A stretch of 43,595 nucleotides of DNA from an uncultured Woeseiaceae bacterium (GTDB lineage Bacteria > Pseudomonadota > Gammaproteobacteria > Steroidobacterales > Woeseiaceae). Below are positions 8,576 to 17,252 of this stretch, in pieces. The position numbers and the translations under genes are program-made. The notes below the pieces were generated by a model. It searched no databases. It was given only the letters and a program-made list of their open reading frames with translations, and was not told the DNA's origin. The first letter of the stretch is position 1. Every line of letters starts with the position of its first letter. The DNA lies in assembly GCA_902512585.1 (NCBI GenBank), contig CABXJW010000010.1:1-43595 (forward strand), read 5' to 3'.

Positions 8576-9339
8576 ATATCAAATTCTGCAATAACAGGTG
8601 TGTGATCTGATGGACGCTCCCAAGTTCTTGGTTCTTTGTCAATTGAACTACCAATACAGTTCTTAGCTAAATCTTTGCTGGCTAATATTAAATCTATTCG
8701 GACGCCAGCATTACGTCTAAATCCTGCTGCACGATAATCCCACCAACTAAATGATTTTTCTACTTGTTCGAATTGACGAAAAACATCACAAAAACCTAGA
8801 TCTATTATATCGGATAAAGCAGCCCTTTCTTTTGGGCTACAAAGCACTTCTTCGCCCCATTTTTCAGCATCATAAACATCCCTATCTTCAGGAGCAATAT
8901 TAAAATCTCCTAATATAATGATATTTTTATGCTTGGCTTGCTCTTGCTTGAGAAATTTTATTAAAGCCTCAAGCCAAGATAATTTATAAATATACTTATC
9001 AGAATCAACTGTCTGGCCATTAGGTACATAGAGATTAATTATACGATTATTATTAATTGTGGCTGTCAGTATTCTTCGCTGGGGATCTTCCAAATCGGGA
9101 AAATCCGTCACAATATCGCTGGGCTTGTCTTTAGTAATTATTGCCACCCCATTATATGTTTTTTGGCCACTTGATATAGCATGATAACCGAGCTCCTTGA
9201 AAGCATCAGCTGGGAATGCTTCATCAAGCTGTTTGATTTCTTGGAGGGTTAGAATATCTGGATTGGCAATATCAAGCCATTCTAGTACATGACCTATCCG
9301 AACATTTAGAGAGTTCACATTCCAAGTAGCAATTTTCAC
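8572..9339 (-). CDS. xthA: Exodeoxyribonuclease III
   Basis: Class II AP endonuclease and 3'-5' exonuclease that cleaves abasic sites in base-excision repair. The motifs of the family run in order over 255 residues: WNVNSLNVR at the N-terminus, LQEIK (metal Glu), YNGVAIITK, GDFNIAPEDRDV (catalytic Asp and Asn), WWDYR and the terminal SDHTPV (catalytic His). Length is close to the E. coli enzyme. The start codon is GTG, overlapping the stop of the oligopeptidase gene upstream by four bases (GTGA), so the two are translationally coupled. It meets the isomerase gene tail to tail with a four-base overlap, leaving no room for a terminator. Confidence 0.95.
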   Translation of the reverse strand: MKIATWNVNSLNVRIGHVLEWLDIANPDILTLQEIKQLDEAFPADAFKELGYHAISSGQKTYNGVAIITKDKPSDIVTDFPDLEDPQRRILTATINNNRIINLYVPNGQTVDSDKYIYKLSWLEALIKFLKQEQAKHKNIIILGDFNIAPEDRDVYDAEKWGEEVLCSPKERAALSDIIDLGFCDVFRQFEQVEKSFSWWDYRAAGFRRNAGVRIDLILASKDLAKNCIGSSIDKEPRTWERPSDHTPVIAEFDI

Positions 9340-11360
9340 TCAGTCTCTCCCGCAATACCATTTTGCCTCAATAATGGCTCAAGTGATGGCGCTCTTCCTC
9401 TAAAATTTATGAAGGCTTGCATAATATCTTTACTGCCACCAATCTCGAGAATTTCTGTTTTAAATTTTGTCGCTAATTTCTTGTTGTATATCTCACTATT
9501 CTCAAATGCTGAAAATGCGTCTGCAGCCAGGACTTCAGCCCATTTATAGCTGTAATAACCAGCTGCATATCCACCAGAAAAAATATGAGAAAAACTCATA
9601 GGAAATCGATTATATGCAGGAGTATTTATGAGTGAAATCTTCTTTCGAATCTGTTTTAGTATATCTAAAGTATTACTGATTTCCTTATTATTGTGGTCAA
9701 GATGAACATTGATATCGTATAGCGCGAACTCAATTTGCCTGAGCATCGCCAAACCTGATCCAAAATTTCTACTTTCTAACAGTTTTGTGAATGTATTTTT
9801 GGGGAGAGATTTTCCGGTTTTAAAATGTTTAGAGCAGCTTTTTAAGACTTTATAATTCCAAGCAAAATTCTCCATAAACTGACTAGGCAATTCAACTGCA
9901 TCCCAGGGCACCCCATTAATTCCTGAGATACTTGGCAAGTCAACTTTCGTTAACAAGTGATGAAGCATGTGACCAAATTCATGAAACCATGTGACAACAT
10001 CATCATGAGTTAAAAGAGAAATACCTTGTTTATCAGGTGGAGTAAAATTACATACGAGGTAGCCAATTGGCAAGATCTCCTCTCCATTAAGATTCTTTCT
10101 AATCACACATTCATCCATCCAGGCGCCACTTCGTTTTCCATTACGTGCGAATAAATCAATGTAAAAACCACCTATTATGCGGTTTTTTTGATCTACCACT
10201 TCAATAAATTCAACACTCTCATGCCAGACTCTTATATTTGGATTTTTCCTGAGGCTTATGCCATAAAGTTTTTTTGCTAGATCAAAAATTCCACGCTGAA
10301 CATTTTCTTTTGGAAAAAACTGTTTAAGTTCTTCATCAGATATGGCGTATGTATCTTGTTTGTATTTTTCCACATAATAAGACATATCCCAGGCTTCTAA
10401 TGGCTCATTTGCGAAATTTTTTAATACATTGATTTCCTTAATTGCAGTTGATCGTGTTTTCTGTGCCAGATCTTCAAGAAAATTAATTACTTCATCAGTA
10501 GTGCCCGCCATTTTTTTCGCTAGAGAATATTTAGCGAAATTTGAATAGCCCACTAAATTAGCTAATTTATGCCTTAATGATAGAATAATTTTAATATTTT
10601 CTTCGTTATCCCATTGCCTATCTTCCGCTTGATCAGAAGCTCGAGTTGACCATGCCTTATAAAATTTTTCACGAATTGGACGATTTTCTGCATGAGTAAT
10701 TACGCTGTGATACGTTGGATAGTCAAGTATAAAGATCCAGCCAGTTAACCCATTCTCTTGGGCTCTATTTTTTGCTTGTTCTAATATTGAAACTGAAATG
10801 CCTTTCACTTCGTCTTCATTGATAATATTTAATTTCCAAGTGTCAGTTGAATCCTGAACATTTTGACTAAATTTAGCTTCTATTGAACTCAAGCGCGTTC
10901 TTAATTGAATGAATTGTTGTTTTTTAGATTTCGGTAAATTTACTCCATTTAGTGTAAAATTTTGAAGTTCTTGTTTTAGTAGATTGAATTTTGGATCTTG
11001 TGGATCATCAAGCTTATTTAAAATTTTTCGGTATGCTTTCTCTAGTTCTGTATTTTGTGATAATTCAGTATTATATTCAGTTAGCAATGGTAAACAGGAA
11101 TTGAAGGTATTTCGCCATTCAGGTTTATCGAGGACATTTTGCAAATGACTGATTGGCGAAAAAGTTCGACTCAACTCATGTTGCATGTCTTCAATTGGTG
11201 AAACTAGCGATGAGAAGGTTATGTGATCAGAGCTTTTTAACAGGCTATTAATAGTTTTGCGATGTTCTTGCACCATATCTTGAATGGTTATTTGAACATT
11301 CTTAGCAGTCAGATTTGAAAAATCTGGAAGTGTTTTTCGATAAGAGTCTTGTTGCTTCAT
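9336..11360 (-). CDS. prlC: Oligopeptidase A (M3 family zinc metallopeptidase)
   Basis: Cytoplasmic zinc peptidase that degrades short peptides, including cleaved signal peptides. The zinc site HEFGH is at residues 460-464, and the third ligand Glu sits in the downstream ELPSQFMEN. Long stretches match E. coli OpdA/PrlC, for example YSTRASDQ-like (here AWSTRASDQ), GAWMDECV and FSHIFSGGYAAGYYS. The length of 674 residues is normal (680 in E. coli). It starts with ATG and precedes xthA with a four-base overlap. The divergent neighbour glutathione reductase begins 81 bases away, so promoters for both must lie in that short gap. Confidence 0.95.
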   Translation of the reverse strand: MKQQDSYRKTLPDFSNLTAKNVQITIQDMVQEHRKTINSLLKSSDHITFSSLVSPIEDMQHELSRTFSPISHLQNVLDKPEWRNTFNSCLPLLTEYNTELSQNTELEKAYRKILNKLDDPQDPKFNLLKQELQNFTLNGVNLPKSKKQQFIQLRTRLSSIEAKFSQNVQDSTDTWKLNIINEDEVKGISVSILEQAKNRAQENGLTGWIFILDYPTYHSVITHAENRPIREKFYKAWSTRASDQAEDRQWDNEENIKIILSLRHKLANLVGYSNFAKYSLAKKMAGTTDEVINFLEDLAQKTRSTAIKEINVLKNFANEPLEAWDMSYYVEKYKQDTYAISDEELKQFFPKENVQRGIFDLAKKLYGISLRKNPNIRVWHESVEFIEVVDQKNRIIGGFYIDLFARNGKRSGAWMDECVIRKNLNGEEILPIGYLVCNFTPPDKQGISLLTHDDVVTWFHEFGHMLHHLLTKVDLPSISGINGVPWDAVELPSQFMENFAWNYKVLKSCSKHFKTGKSLPKNTFTKLLESRNFGSGLAMLRQIEFALYDINVHLDHNNKEISNTLDILKQIRKKISLINTPAYNRFPMSFSHIFSGGYAAGYYSYKWAEVLAADAFSAFENSEIYNKKLATKFKTEILEIGGSKDIMQAFINFRGRAPSLEPLLRQNGIAGETE

Positions 11361-11441
11361 TTAGTTATAAATTTTTATTAAAGATAATGAATATTAGCAA
11401 AGACTCATCAAGGCAGACACTAAAATTTTAAGGAAATATAA

Positions 11442-12794
11442 GTGAAAAATGATTTTGATTTGATGGTTATCGGAGGAGGCAGTGGAGGGCTGGCATCTGC
11501 GCAGCGTGCGGCAGAATATGGAGCAAATGTTGCTGTCATTGAGCAAGCCCCATTGGGTGGAACTTGCGTAAATGTTGGTTGTGTTCCTAAAAAAGTTATG
11601 TGGTATGCAGCTCAGCATACTTCTTTTCATAAATTAGCTGCTGATTATGGGTTTGATATCAAAATTAAATCTCATGACTGGGCTCAACTCAAGAAAAAGA
11701 GAGATGCATATATAAAGCGGCTTAATGGAATTTATGAGCGTAACTTGAAAGCTCGAAATATCCAACTAATAAGAGGCCATGCAAAATTTAAAAATCAATC
11801 CACAGTGACGGTCAATGATATCGATTATTCGTCTCAAAAAATTGTTATAGCAACTGGAGGTAAACCTATTGTTCCAGAGATCTCAGGTGGTAAATTAGGT
11901 ATAGATTCAGATGGTTTTTTTGCACTCGATAGATGCCCTTCAAAAGTGGCTATTATTGGCAGTGGGTACATCGCTGTCGAGCTGGCAGGAGTATTGGCCG
12001 CCCTCGGAGCTAAGGTCTCACTTTTCATAAGAACCAAATCATTAATTCGATCATTTGATGCAATGTTGAGTGAAAAGTTAAAATCAGCGATGCAGCACCA
12101 AGGGATTAAGGTGATTGAAAATGTAACTCCATATTCTCTAGAAGGTTTAAAAAACAATCTTTTTCTTAGGTCGGAAGATCATGAACAGTTTGGTTCCTTT
12201 GAAGAGATTATATGGGCAGTTGGACGAAGTCCAAATACTGATAATATTAATCTGTCTGCCACTGCAGTTGCTGTTGATAAAAATGCTTTTATCACAACTG
12301 ACAAATTCCAAGAAACTAATATAACGAATATTTTTGCTATTGGAGATGTTACTGGCAGGGAAGCTCTTACGCCTGTTGCTATTGCAGCAGGTCGCAGACT
12401 CTCTGATCGTCTTTTTGGGGGAATGTCGGATAGATATCTTGAATATCACACCATTCCAACGGTGGTGTTTAGTCATCCACCGATTGGGACTGTTGGGATA
12501 ACAGAAACAATGGCGCGTAAGAAATTTGGCGATAAAATCAAAATTTTTACTTCTTCTTTCACGCCTATGTTTTATGCTCTGAGTGATGAAGAGGATAAAA
12601 TACCAACGACAATGAAACTTATTACATTAGGTGATGAACAGAAAGTGATTGGCTGTCACATTATAGGCGATGGAGCGGATGAGATGTTACAGGGGTTTGC
12701 AGTTGCAATTAGAAAAGGCCTAACCAAAAAAGATTTTGACGATACAATCGCAATTCATCCTACAAGCGCCGAAGAACTTGTGACGATGCGTTAA
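11442..12794 (+). CDS. gor: Glutathione-disulfide reductase
   Basis: FAD enzyme that reduces oxidised glutathione with NADPH. It has the N-terminal FAD turn GGGSGG, the redox-active disulfide in GGTCVNVGCVPKK (C42, C47), and a second nucleotide fold GSGYIAVELAG. This is followed by RTKSLIRSFD, whose two Arg residues mark NADPH preference. The C-terminal HPTSAEEL supplies the active-site His-Glu pair. The 450 residues equal the E. coli length. The start is GTG at 11442 with AGGAA six bases upstream. The 3' end overlaps the convergent aroE gene by 35 bases. Trypanothione or mycothione reductases have the same fold, but this context and motif set fit glutathione. Confidence 0.93.
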   Translation: MKNDFDLMVIGGGSGGLASAQRAAEYGANVAVIEQAPLGGTCVNVGCVPKKVMWYAAQHTSFHKLAADYGFDIKIKSHDWAQLKKKRDAYIKRLNGIYERNLKARNIQLIRGHAKFKNQSTVTVNDIDYSSQKIVIATGGKPIVPEISGGKLGIDSDGFFALDRCPSKVAIIGSGYIAVELAGVLAALGAKVSLFIRTKSLIRSFDAMLSEKLKSAMQHQGIKVIENVTPYSLEGLKNNLFLRSEDHEQFGSFEEIIWAVGRSPNTDNINLSATAVAVDKNAFITTDKFQETNITNIFAIGDVTGREALTPVAIAAGRRLSDRLFGGMSDRYLEYHTIPTVVFSHPPIGTVGITETMARKKFGDKIKIFTSSFTPMFYALSDEEDKIPTTMKLITLGDEQKVIGCHIIGDGADEMLQGFAVAIRKGLTKKDFDDTIAIHPTSAEELVTMR

Positions 12795-13620
12795 TATTTA
12801 ACTGTTTAAGGATAGAGCTGGTATTGGGTTTTTTGTCCCGCCATAAGCAATAAGATGCAGCAGCTTGTTCAATGAGCATACCCCATCCTTGAATGGCTAA
12901 TTTTGCTTTATTTTCCACGCTCCATCGCATAAATAGAGTAGGTTCATAACTATATGATAAGTCATAGCAAACAGTATTTTCAGTAATAATAAAACTGGGG
13001 AAGTTAATTGATTGTTTCGTAATTCCGATAGATGTTGCATTAATTATTATGTCAAATATTTGCTCAGAATCTAATTCATTAATGCCACATGCATCCAAAC
13101 TAAAATTTGATTTAAATTTAGAAGTGACGATTTTGGCTTTAGATGCTGTTCGATTTGCAACTAGAATATTCTTCGGCTCTCTTTTGAGTAAAGGGCTTAA
13201 TATTCCAAGTGTAGCTCCACCGGCACCTAATATGAGTATTCGTTTATTTTTAAGTGATTGATTGAAGTTAATCTCTAGATCGTTAATTAAACCAATACCA
13301 TCGGTATTATCACCAATAATTTTCTCTTCATCAATTATTAGAGTATTTATAGCATCAGCTTCTTTCGCCCTAGGATTAATTATATCAACATATTTAAGAG
13401 CAGTGGTTTTATGCGGTAGGGTAATGTTTAAACCCCTCCCACCTTTTTTTCGAAATTCGTAAATAAAGCTTTCTAATTGATTTTCTGACACATGATAGGC
13501 TTTATAATCAATACTATGACCTAATTGTTGAGCAAAGAGTTTATGTATACTTGGCGACTGACTATGTGAGATCGGATCACCAATGACACCATATTGATCT
13601 GCTGAAATAAGTTGTACCAT
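12760..13620 (-). CDS. aroE: Shikimate dehydrogenase (NADP+)
   Basis: Fourth step of aromatic amino-acid synthesis, converting 3-dehydroshikimate to shikimate. Substrate residues are visible in SHSQSPSIH (about 18-26), the catalytic Lys71 in NITLPHK, and Asp107 in NTDGIG. The NADP site is GAGGATLGI, with ANRTASK giving the Arg for the 2'-phosphate. It has 286 residues, slightly longer than E. coli AroE. It is the last gene of the minus-strand run from topA and starts 19 bases after the hemB stop. Its final 11 codons and stop overlap the 3' end of gor on the other strand, an unusually long tail-to-tail overlap. Confidence 0.94.
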   Translation of the reverse strand: MVQLISADQYGVIGDPISHSQSPSIHKLFAQQLGHSIDYKAYHVSENQLESFIYEFRKKGGRGLNITLPHKTTALKYVDIINPRAKEADAINTLIIDEEKIIGDNTDGIGLINDLEINFNQSLKNKRILILGAGGATLGILSPLLKREPKNILVANRTASKAKIVTSKFKSNFSLDACGINELDSEQIFDIIINATSIGITKQSINFPSFIITENTVCYDLSYSYEPTLFMRWSVENKAKLAIQGWGMLIEQAAASYCLWRDKKPNTSSILKQLNINASSQVLRRL

Positions 13621-13639
13621 ATTTGAAAATTAATCTTCT

Positions 13640-14647
13640 TTATTCATTTAACCACTCAGCTATTTCTAGAGCATGGTAGGTTAGGATAGCTGATGCTCCA
13701 GCCCGCTTAATTGCGGTTATAGATTCTAACGTACTCATCTTATAATCAAGATAGCCGGCATTACCTGCAGCTTTCAACATGGCATATTCTCCACTTACTT
13801 GATATGCAAAAATAGGTATTGAAAACTCTTTTTGCACTCTAGAAATTATATCAAGATAGGGCATTGCAGGTTTAACCATAATTATATCAGCACCTTCATT
13901 GATATCTAATGCCACTTCTCTCAGGCTCTCAAGTGCATTTCTTGGATTCATTTGATAGCTATATTTATTACCAGTTGAAAGATTTGCATCGGAACCAATA
14001 GCGTCTCGAAATGGACCATAAAACGAAGAGGCATACTTTACAGCATAAGAGAGTATTAATGTATTAGGAAAATCATTTAATTCTAACGCGTTTCTTATTG
14101 AGCCAACTCTGCCATCCATCATATCTGAGGGAGCAATAATATCAGCACCTGCCTCTGCATGAGAGAGTGCTTGTTTAGTCAATGTATCAACAGTAACGTC
14201 ATTAATTACATAGTTATCAATGTCAATAATCCCATCTTGGCCATGAGTTGTATAAGGGTCTAAGGCGACGTCTGAAATAATTAGTAAATCTGGGAATTCA
14301 GATTTAATTTTTTTAATACTTCTTTGAATCAGTCCCTCTGAATTAAATGCTTCCTCAGCTAGTAAACTTTTATCACTGGTTTTAATTACGGGGAATAAAG
14401 CCATAGCCGGAATACCTAAATCCATCATTTTTTCAGCAGTTTTTAAAATACCTTCGATACTCTGACGATTAATACCAGGCATCGATTTGATTGGACTTGA
14501 TTTATTATGACCATCCAGGAGAAAGGCCGGATAAATCAGATCATTCGTACTAATTGAAGTCTCTTCTACCAAGCTTCTAAGTGCATTTGTACGCCTTGTT
14601 CTTCTTAAGCGTGTTGCTGGAAACGAAATTCCTTTATTTTTATTCAT
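13640..14647 (-). CDS. hemB: Delta-aminolevulinic acid dehydratase (porphobilinogen synthase)
   Basis: Joins two 5-aminolevulinate molecules into porphobilinogen, the second common step of haem synthesis. The two Schiff-base lysines are K204 (AVKYASSFYGPFRDA) and K259 (IIMVKPAMPY). The metal region reads ISDVALDPYTTHGQDG, with Asp where zinc-dependent enzymes have Cys. This matches the magnesium-dependent Pseudomonas type. The 335 residues are normal. The ATG is clear. An 88-base gap separates it from the gene upstream, and that gap has a perfect TATAAT on this strand, so hemB and aroE may have their own promoter as well as read-through from hemF. Confidence 0.95.
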   Translation of the reverse strand: MNKNKGISFPATRLRRTRRTNALRSLVEETSISTNDLIYPAFLLDGHNKSSPIKSMPGINRQSIEGILKTAEKMMDLGIPAMALFPVIKTSDKSLLAEEAFNSEGLIQRSIKKIKSEFPDLLIISDVALDPYTTHGQDGIIDIDNYVINDVTVDTLTKQALSHAEAGADIIAPSDMMDGRVGSIRNALELNDFPNTLILSYAVKYASSFYGPFRDAIGSDANLSTGNKYSYQMNPRNALESLREVALDINEGADIIMVKPAMPYLDIISRVQKEFSIPIFAYQVSGEYAMLKAAGNAGYLDYKMSTLESITAIKRAGASAILTYHALEIAEWLNE

Positions 14648-14694
14648 AGCAATACTTTCAAAAATGATATGTCATTATTTGTATTTTACATTAC

Positions 14695-14700
14695 ATTATA
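14695..14700 (-). promoter_or_regulatory. Possible -10 box for hemB
   Basis: On the minus strand this reads TATAAT, about 47 bases before the hemB ATG, in the only sizeable gap of the hemF-hemB stretch. I see no good -35 box at 16-18 bases spacing, so this is a weak call based on the exact hexamer and position. A short inverted repeat (AATGA-4-TCATT, about 14672-14685) lies between it and the start codon. Confidence 0.3.
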
Positions 14701-14735
14701 TACATTTAATGAGAAAACTGGACGAACTCGTTGTT

Positions 14736-15659
14736 TTATTGGTTTTTTGTACCAAGAGTGAAATTGATGGATGTCAATTCGGTGATTAATTTCTTAGAAT
14801 CTGAGTGATTCAAGCTCGTCAGTGGCGGTCTTAGAATATTCCAATTTTGGTCTTCATGAAAATGACTAATTATGCATTTTAGGGCTGGTATCAATGGATA
14901 ATTTTGCACTATAGATCGAACTGCATTTATTTTTTCTTGCATTTTAGGTGCATCCGATAACTGCCAGTTTTTATAAACATCAAATATATTTTTTGGATTG
15001 ATATTTGCTGTTGCTGAGATGCATCCGGATCCTCCTGCCTGCATTGTTTTTAGAAGAAATGATTCACTACCTGCAAAAATACTGAAATCATCCCAGTTTT
15101 CATCCAGCATTCTTTGGGTATTACTCCAGTCACCGGAGCTATCTTTAATTCCAGCAATATGTTGAGGATATTTTGTTAGTAAAGTTTCTATTAGATTTAA
15201 ACTTACTCCCACCATAGCAATAGGTGGGATATGATATAAATATATCCTGAGCCTATCATCATTAACTGATTCAATTACATTAGAGAAATAATTAAACAAA
15301 CCAGCATCATCAACTGTTTTGTAATAAAATGGGGGCAACATCAAGACACCAGAGCAACCAAGTTTTACAGCGTGTTTTGTTAGTTTTATGGTATCAGTTA
15401 TTGCACAGCATCCGGTTCCTGGCATAAGTTTATCTGGAGCAACCCCATGATCAATCAACTTGTCTAAAAGGAATATTTTTTCATCTACTGATAAGGAGTT
15501 TGCTTCACTGTTTGTTCCAAAAATTGCTAAACCAACATTTTGTGAGAGTAACCATTTGCATTGGTTGATTAATTTATCTGAATTAACAGTTAAATCATCA
15601 TTAAAGGGAGTGACCACTGGGCTATATACACCAAGTGGTTGTGATCTATTATCTTGCAT
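14736..15659 (-). CDS. DapA/NanA-fold aldolase or lyase, substrate unknown
   Basis: A 307-residue member of the dihydrodipicolinate synthase/N-acetylneuraminate lyase superfamily of Schiff-base TIM barrels. The catalytic Lys172 lies in GIKDSSGDW and the Tyr in YLYHIPP. It is unlikely to be true DapA. The GTTGE loop reads GTNSE, replacing the second Thr, and the Arg that binds the dicarboxylate after YNVPSR is absent (YHIPPIAM). Other members cleave keto-sugar acids or related pyruvate adducts, which fits better. It is placed seven bases after hemF and before hemB on the same strand, an unexpected guest in a haem gene run. Pyruvate use is an inference from the family. Confidence 0.8.
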   Translation of the reverse strand: MQDNRSQPLGVYSPVVTPFNDDLTVNSDKLINQCKWLLSQNVGLAIFGTNSEANSLSVDEKIFLLDKLIDHGVAPDKLMPGTGCCAITDTIKLTKHAVKLGCSGVLMLPPFYYKTVDDAGLFNYFSNVIESVNDDRLRIYLYHIPPIAMVGVSLNLIETLLTKYPQHIAGIKDSSGDWSNTQRMLDENWDDFSIFAGSESFLLKTMQAGGSGCISATANINPKNIFDVYKNWQLSDAPKMQEKINAVRSIVQNYPLIPALKCIISHFHEDQNWNILRPPLTSLNHSDSKKLITELTSINFTLGTKNQ

Positions 15660-15666
15660 TACCGAT

Positions 15667-16593
15667 TTACTCCGTTAGATTCAACCAATCATTTGGTTTT
15701 AAATATTTTGTATAAAGTAATTCCTCGGGTGACCCAGGCTCAGGTTTCCAATTATATTCCCATCGAACTTTTGGTGGTAGTGACATTAATATTGATTCTG
15801 TCCTTCCACCAGATTGTAGACCAAACAATGTGCCTCTATCATAGAGTAAATTAAATTCTACATATCTTCCACGACGGTATTGCTGAAATTTTTGTTCACG
15901 TTCTCCATAAGGATGATTTTTACGAGAATTAACAATAGGTATATAAGCTTCAAGAAATTGATTACCTACAGCTTTAATGAAATTAAAAGATTTTTCAAAA
16001 CCTAATTCATTGAGATCATCAAAAAATAAGCCGCCTACCCCTCGAGTTTCCCCCCTATGCTTTAAATAAAAATAATCATCACACCATTTTTTATATCGGG
16101 GATACAATTCATCGCCAAATTGAATGCAGGCATCGTAGGCATTTTGATGCCAAGTGACTACATCCTCAAGAAAGGGGTAGTATGGCGTTAAATCAAACCC
16201 ACCGCCAAACCACCATATAGCCTTGCCTTTATTATTCTTTGCTAAAAAAAACCTCAGATTTGCATGTGTAGTAGGAATATATGGATTTAATGGATGAATA
16301 ACTAAAGAGATGCCCATTGCTTGGAATTGTTTGCCAGCAAGTTCTGGTCGCGCTTTAGTTGCTGATGGAGGTAACTCTGAACCATGAATATGCGAAAAAC
16401 CTACACCAGCTTGTTCAAAAATAGCCCCATCTTTCAGAATCATACTTTCTCCACCCCCACCTTCCGGTCGGTCCCAGACATCACTCGTAAAATTCTCTTT
16501 ACCGTCAATTATTGCAAGGGTTGAGGTAATTGTGGTTTGTAAATTTATTAGAAATGTTTTTACTGAATTTAAGTTGTAATTTTGATCGCTCAT
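15667..16593 (-). CDS. hemF: Oxygen-dependent coproporphyrinogen III oxidase
   Basis: Oxidatively decarboxylates coproporphyrinogen III to protoporphyrinogen IX using O2. The strongly conserved segments are present: [23 protein letters not shown] near the first third, [28 protein letters not shown] and [21 protein letters not shown]. The 308 residues match the family (299 in E. coli). The ATG start lies 72 bases after the tsaC stop. Its presence means that at least this haem route needs oxygen. Its position next to tsaC and near aroE is the ancestral gammaproteobacterial arrangement also known from Pseudomonas. Confidence 0.96.
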   Translation of the reverse strand: MSDQNYNLNSVKTFLINLQTTITSTLAIIDGKENFTSDVWDRPEGGGGESMILKDGAIFEQAGVGFSHIHGSELPPSATKARPELAGKQFQAMGISLVIHPLNPYIPTTHANLRFFLAKNNKGKAIWWFGGGFDLTPYYPFLEDVVTWHQNAYDACIQFGDELYPRYKKWCDDYFYLKHRGETRGVGGLFFDDLNELGFEKSFNFIKAVGNQFLEAYIPIVNSRKNHPYGEREQKFQQYRRGRYVEFNLLYDRGTLFGLQSGGRTESILMSLPPKVRWEYNWKPEPGSPEELLYTKYLKPNDWLNLTE

Positions 16594-16665
16594 GACTGTG
16601 TGAGTATTATCTTTTGTATTTGCTTAATACTTGATGTTTAGCAATAATTTTAAAAAAGATTGTTA

Positions 16666-17211
16666 CTAGCGAAGCACTTCTCCGGTTTTAATATTCTTTA
16701 TCGTTGATACGCTTGTATTCTTAAAGCAATGACCAGGAACGATATAGTCTACAATATTTCTAAATACTCTTCGCAAGATAAGTGAATTTTTTGGAGGCTG
16801 TTTACCAGTTATATTTGCACTGGTGGAGATCAATGCCGAATTTAATTGATCGCATAGTGCTTTTACTGTGGGATGTTTGGTTAATCGAATGGCTATAGTA
16901 GGGTGTTGTCCTGATAGCCAATAAGGAGTATTTTTATTTTTATTAACTAACCAAGTAATGTGTCTTTTCTCTGCTTTAATTTTTTTAATTTCCGCATTAT
17001 TAAGAGATACCCATGTTTGAATTTGGCTTAATTCAGAAGCAATAATTATAAGGCCCATATCAGGATTACGATTTTTAATGCTTAAAATCCGAAAAACAGC
17101 TTCAGGATTATTAGGTAGGCAGCCAAATCCAAAAACACCCTCGGTTGGGTAAGCTATAACGCCACCTTTTTTTATTACTCGACACGCTTTTTTTATATTT
17201 TCAGACGAAAT
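16666..17211 (-). CDS. tsaC: Threonylcarbamoyl-AMP synthase TsaC (YrdC/Sua5), no canonical start codon
   Basis: Makes threonylcarbamoyl-AMP for the t6A37 modification of tRNAs that read ANN codons. The first in-frame ATG (17058) would give only 130 residues and would cut off the active core. Upstream, the same frame encodes GGVIAYPTEGVFGFGC and IKNRNPDMG, the start and KxR region of the family, back to a TAA at 17245-17247. Within that open stretch there is no ATG, GTG, TTG or CTG. I place the start provisionally at ATT 17211, giving 181 residues. ATC 17214 and ATA 17229 or 17232 are alternatives. The KxR and SxN (STSAN) tetrad is intact, but the second Lys of the E. coli RPVDKG segment is Met. 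It begins about 40 bases behind the topA stop. Confidence 0.85.
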   Translation of the reverse strand: MSSENIKKACRVIKKGGVIAYPTEGVFGFGCLPNNPEAVFRILSIKNRNPDMGLIIIASELSQIQTWVSLNNAEIKKIKAEKRHITWLVNKNKNTPYWLSGQHPTIAIRLTKHPTVKALCDQLNSALISTSANITGKQPPKNSLILRRVFRNIVDYIVPGHCFKNTSVSTIKNIKTGEVLR

Positions 17212-17252
17212 GATTAGGTACCAATTTATTATCTTTGAATTAGATTAAATGT

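Noticed and set aside
12147-12476. 109-codon minus-strand frame inside gor
   Set aside because: Opposite strand of a fully conserved enzyme, with no motif or ribosome site.
17056-17058. ATG as the start of tsaC
   Set aside because: It would remove the conserved GGVIAYPTE and KxR region, leaving a non-functional fragment, while the rest of the gene is well conserved. I also considered a pseudogene, but the upstream frame is fully intact.
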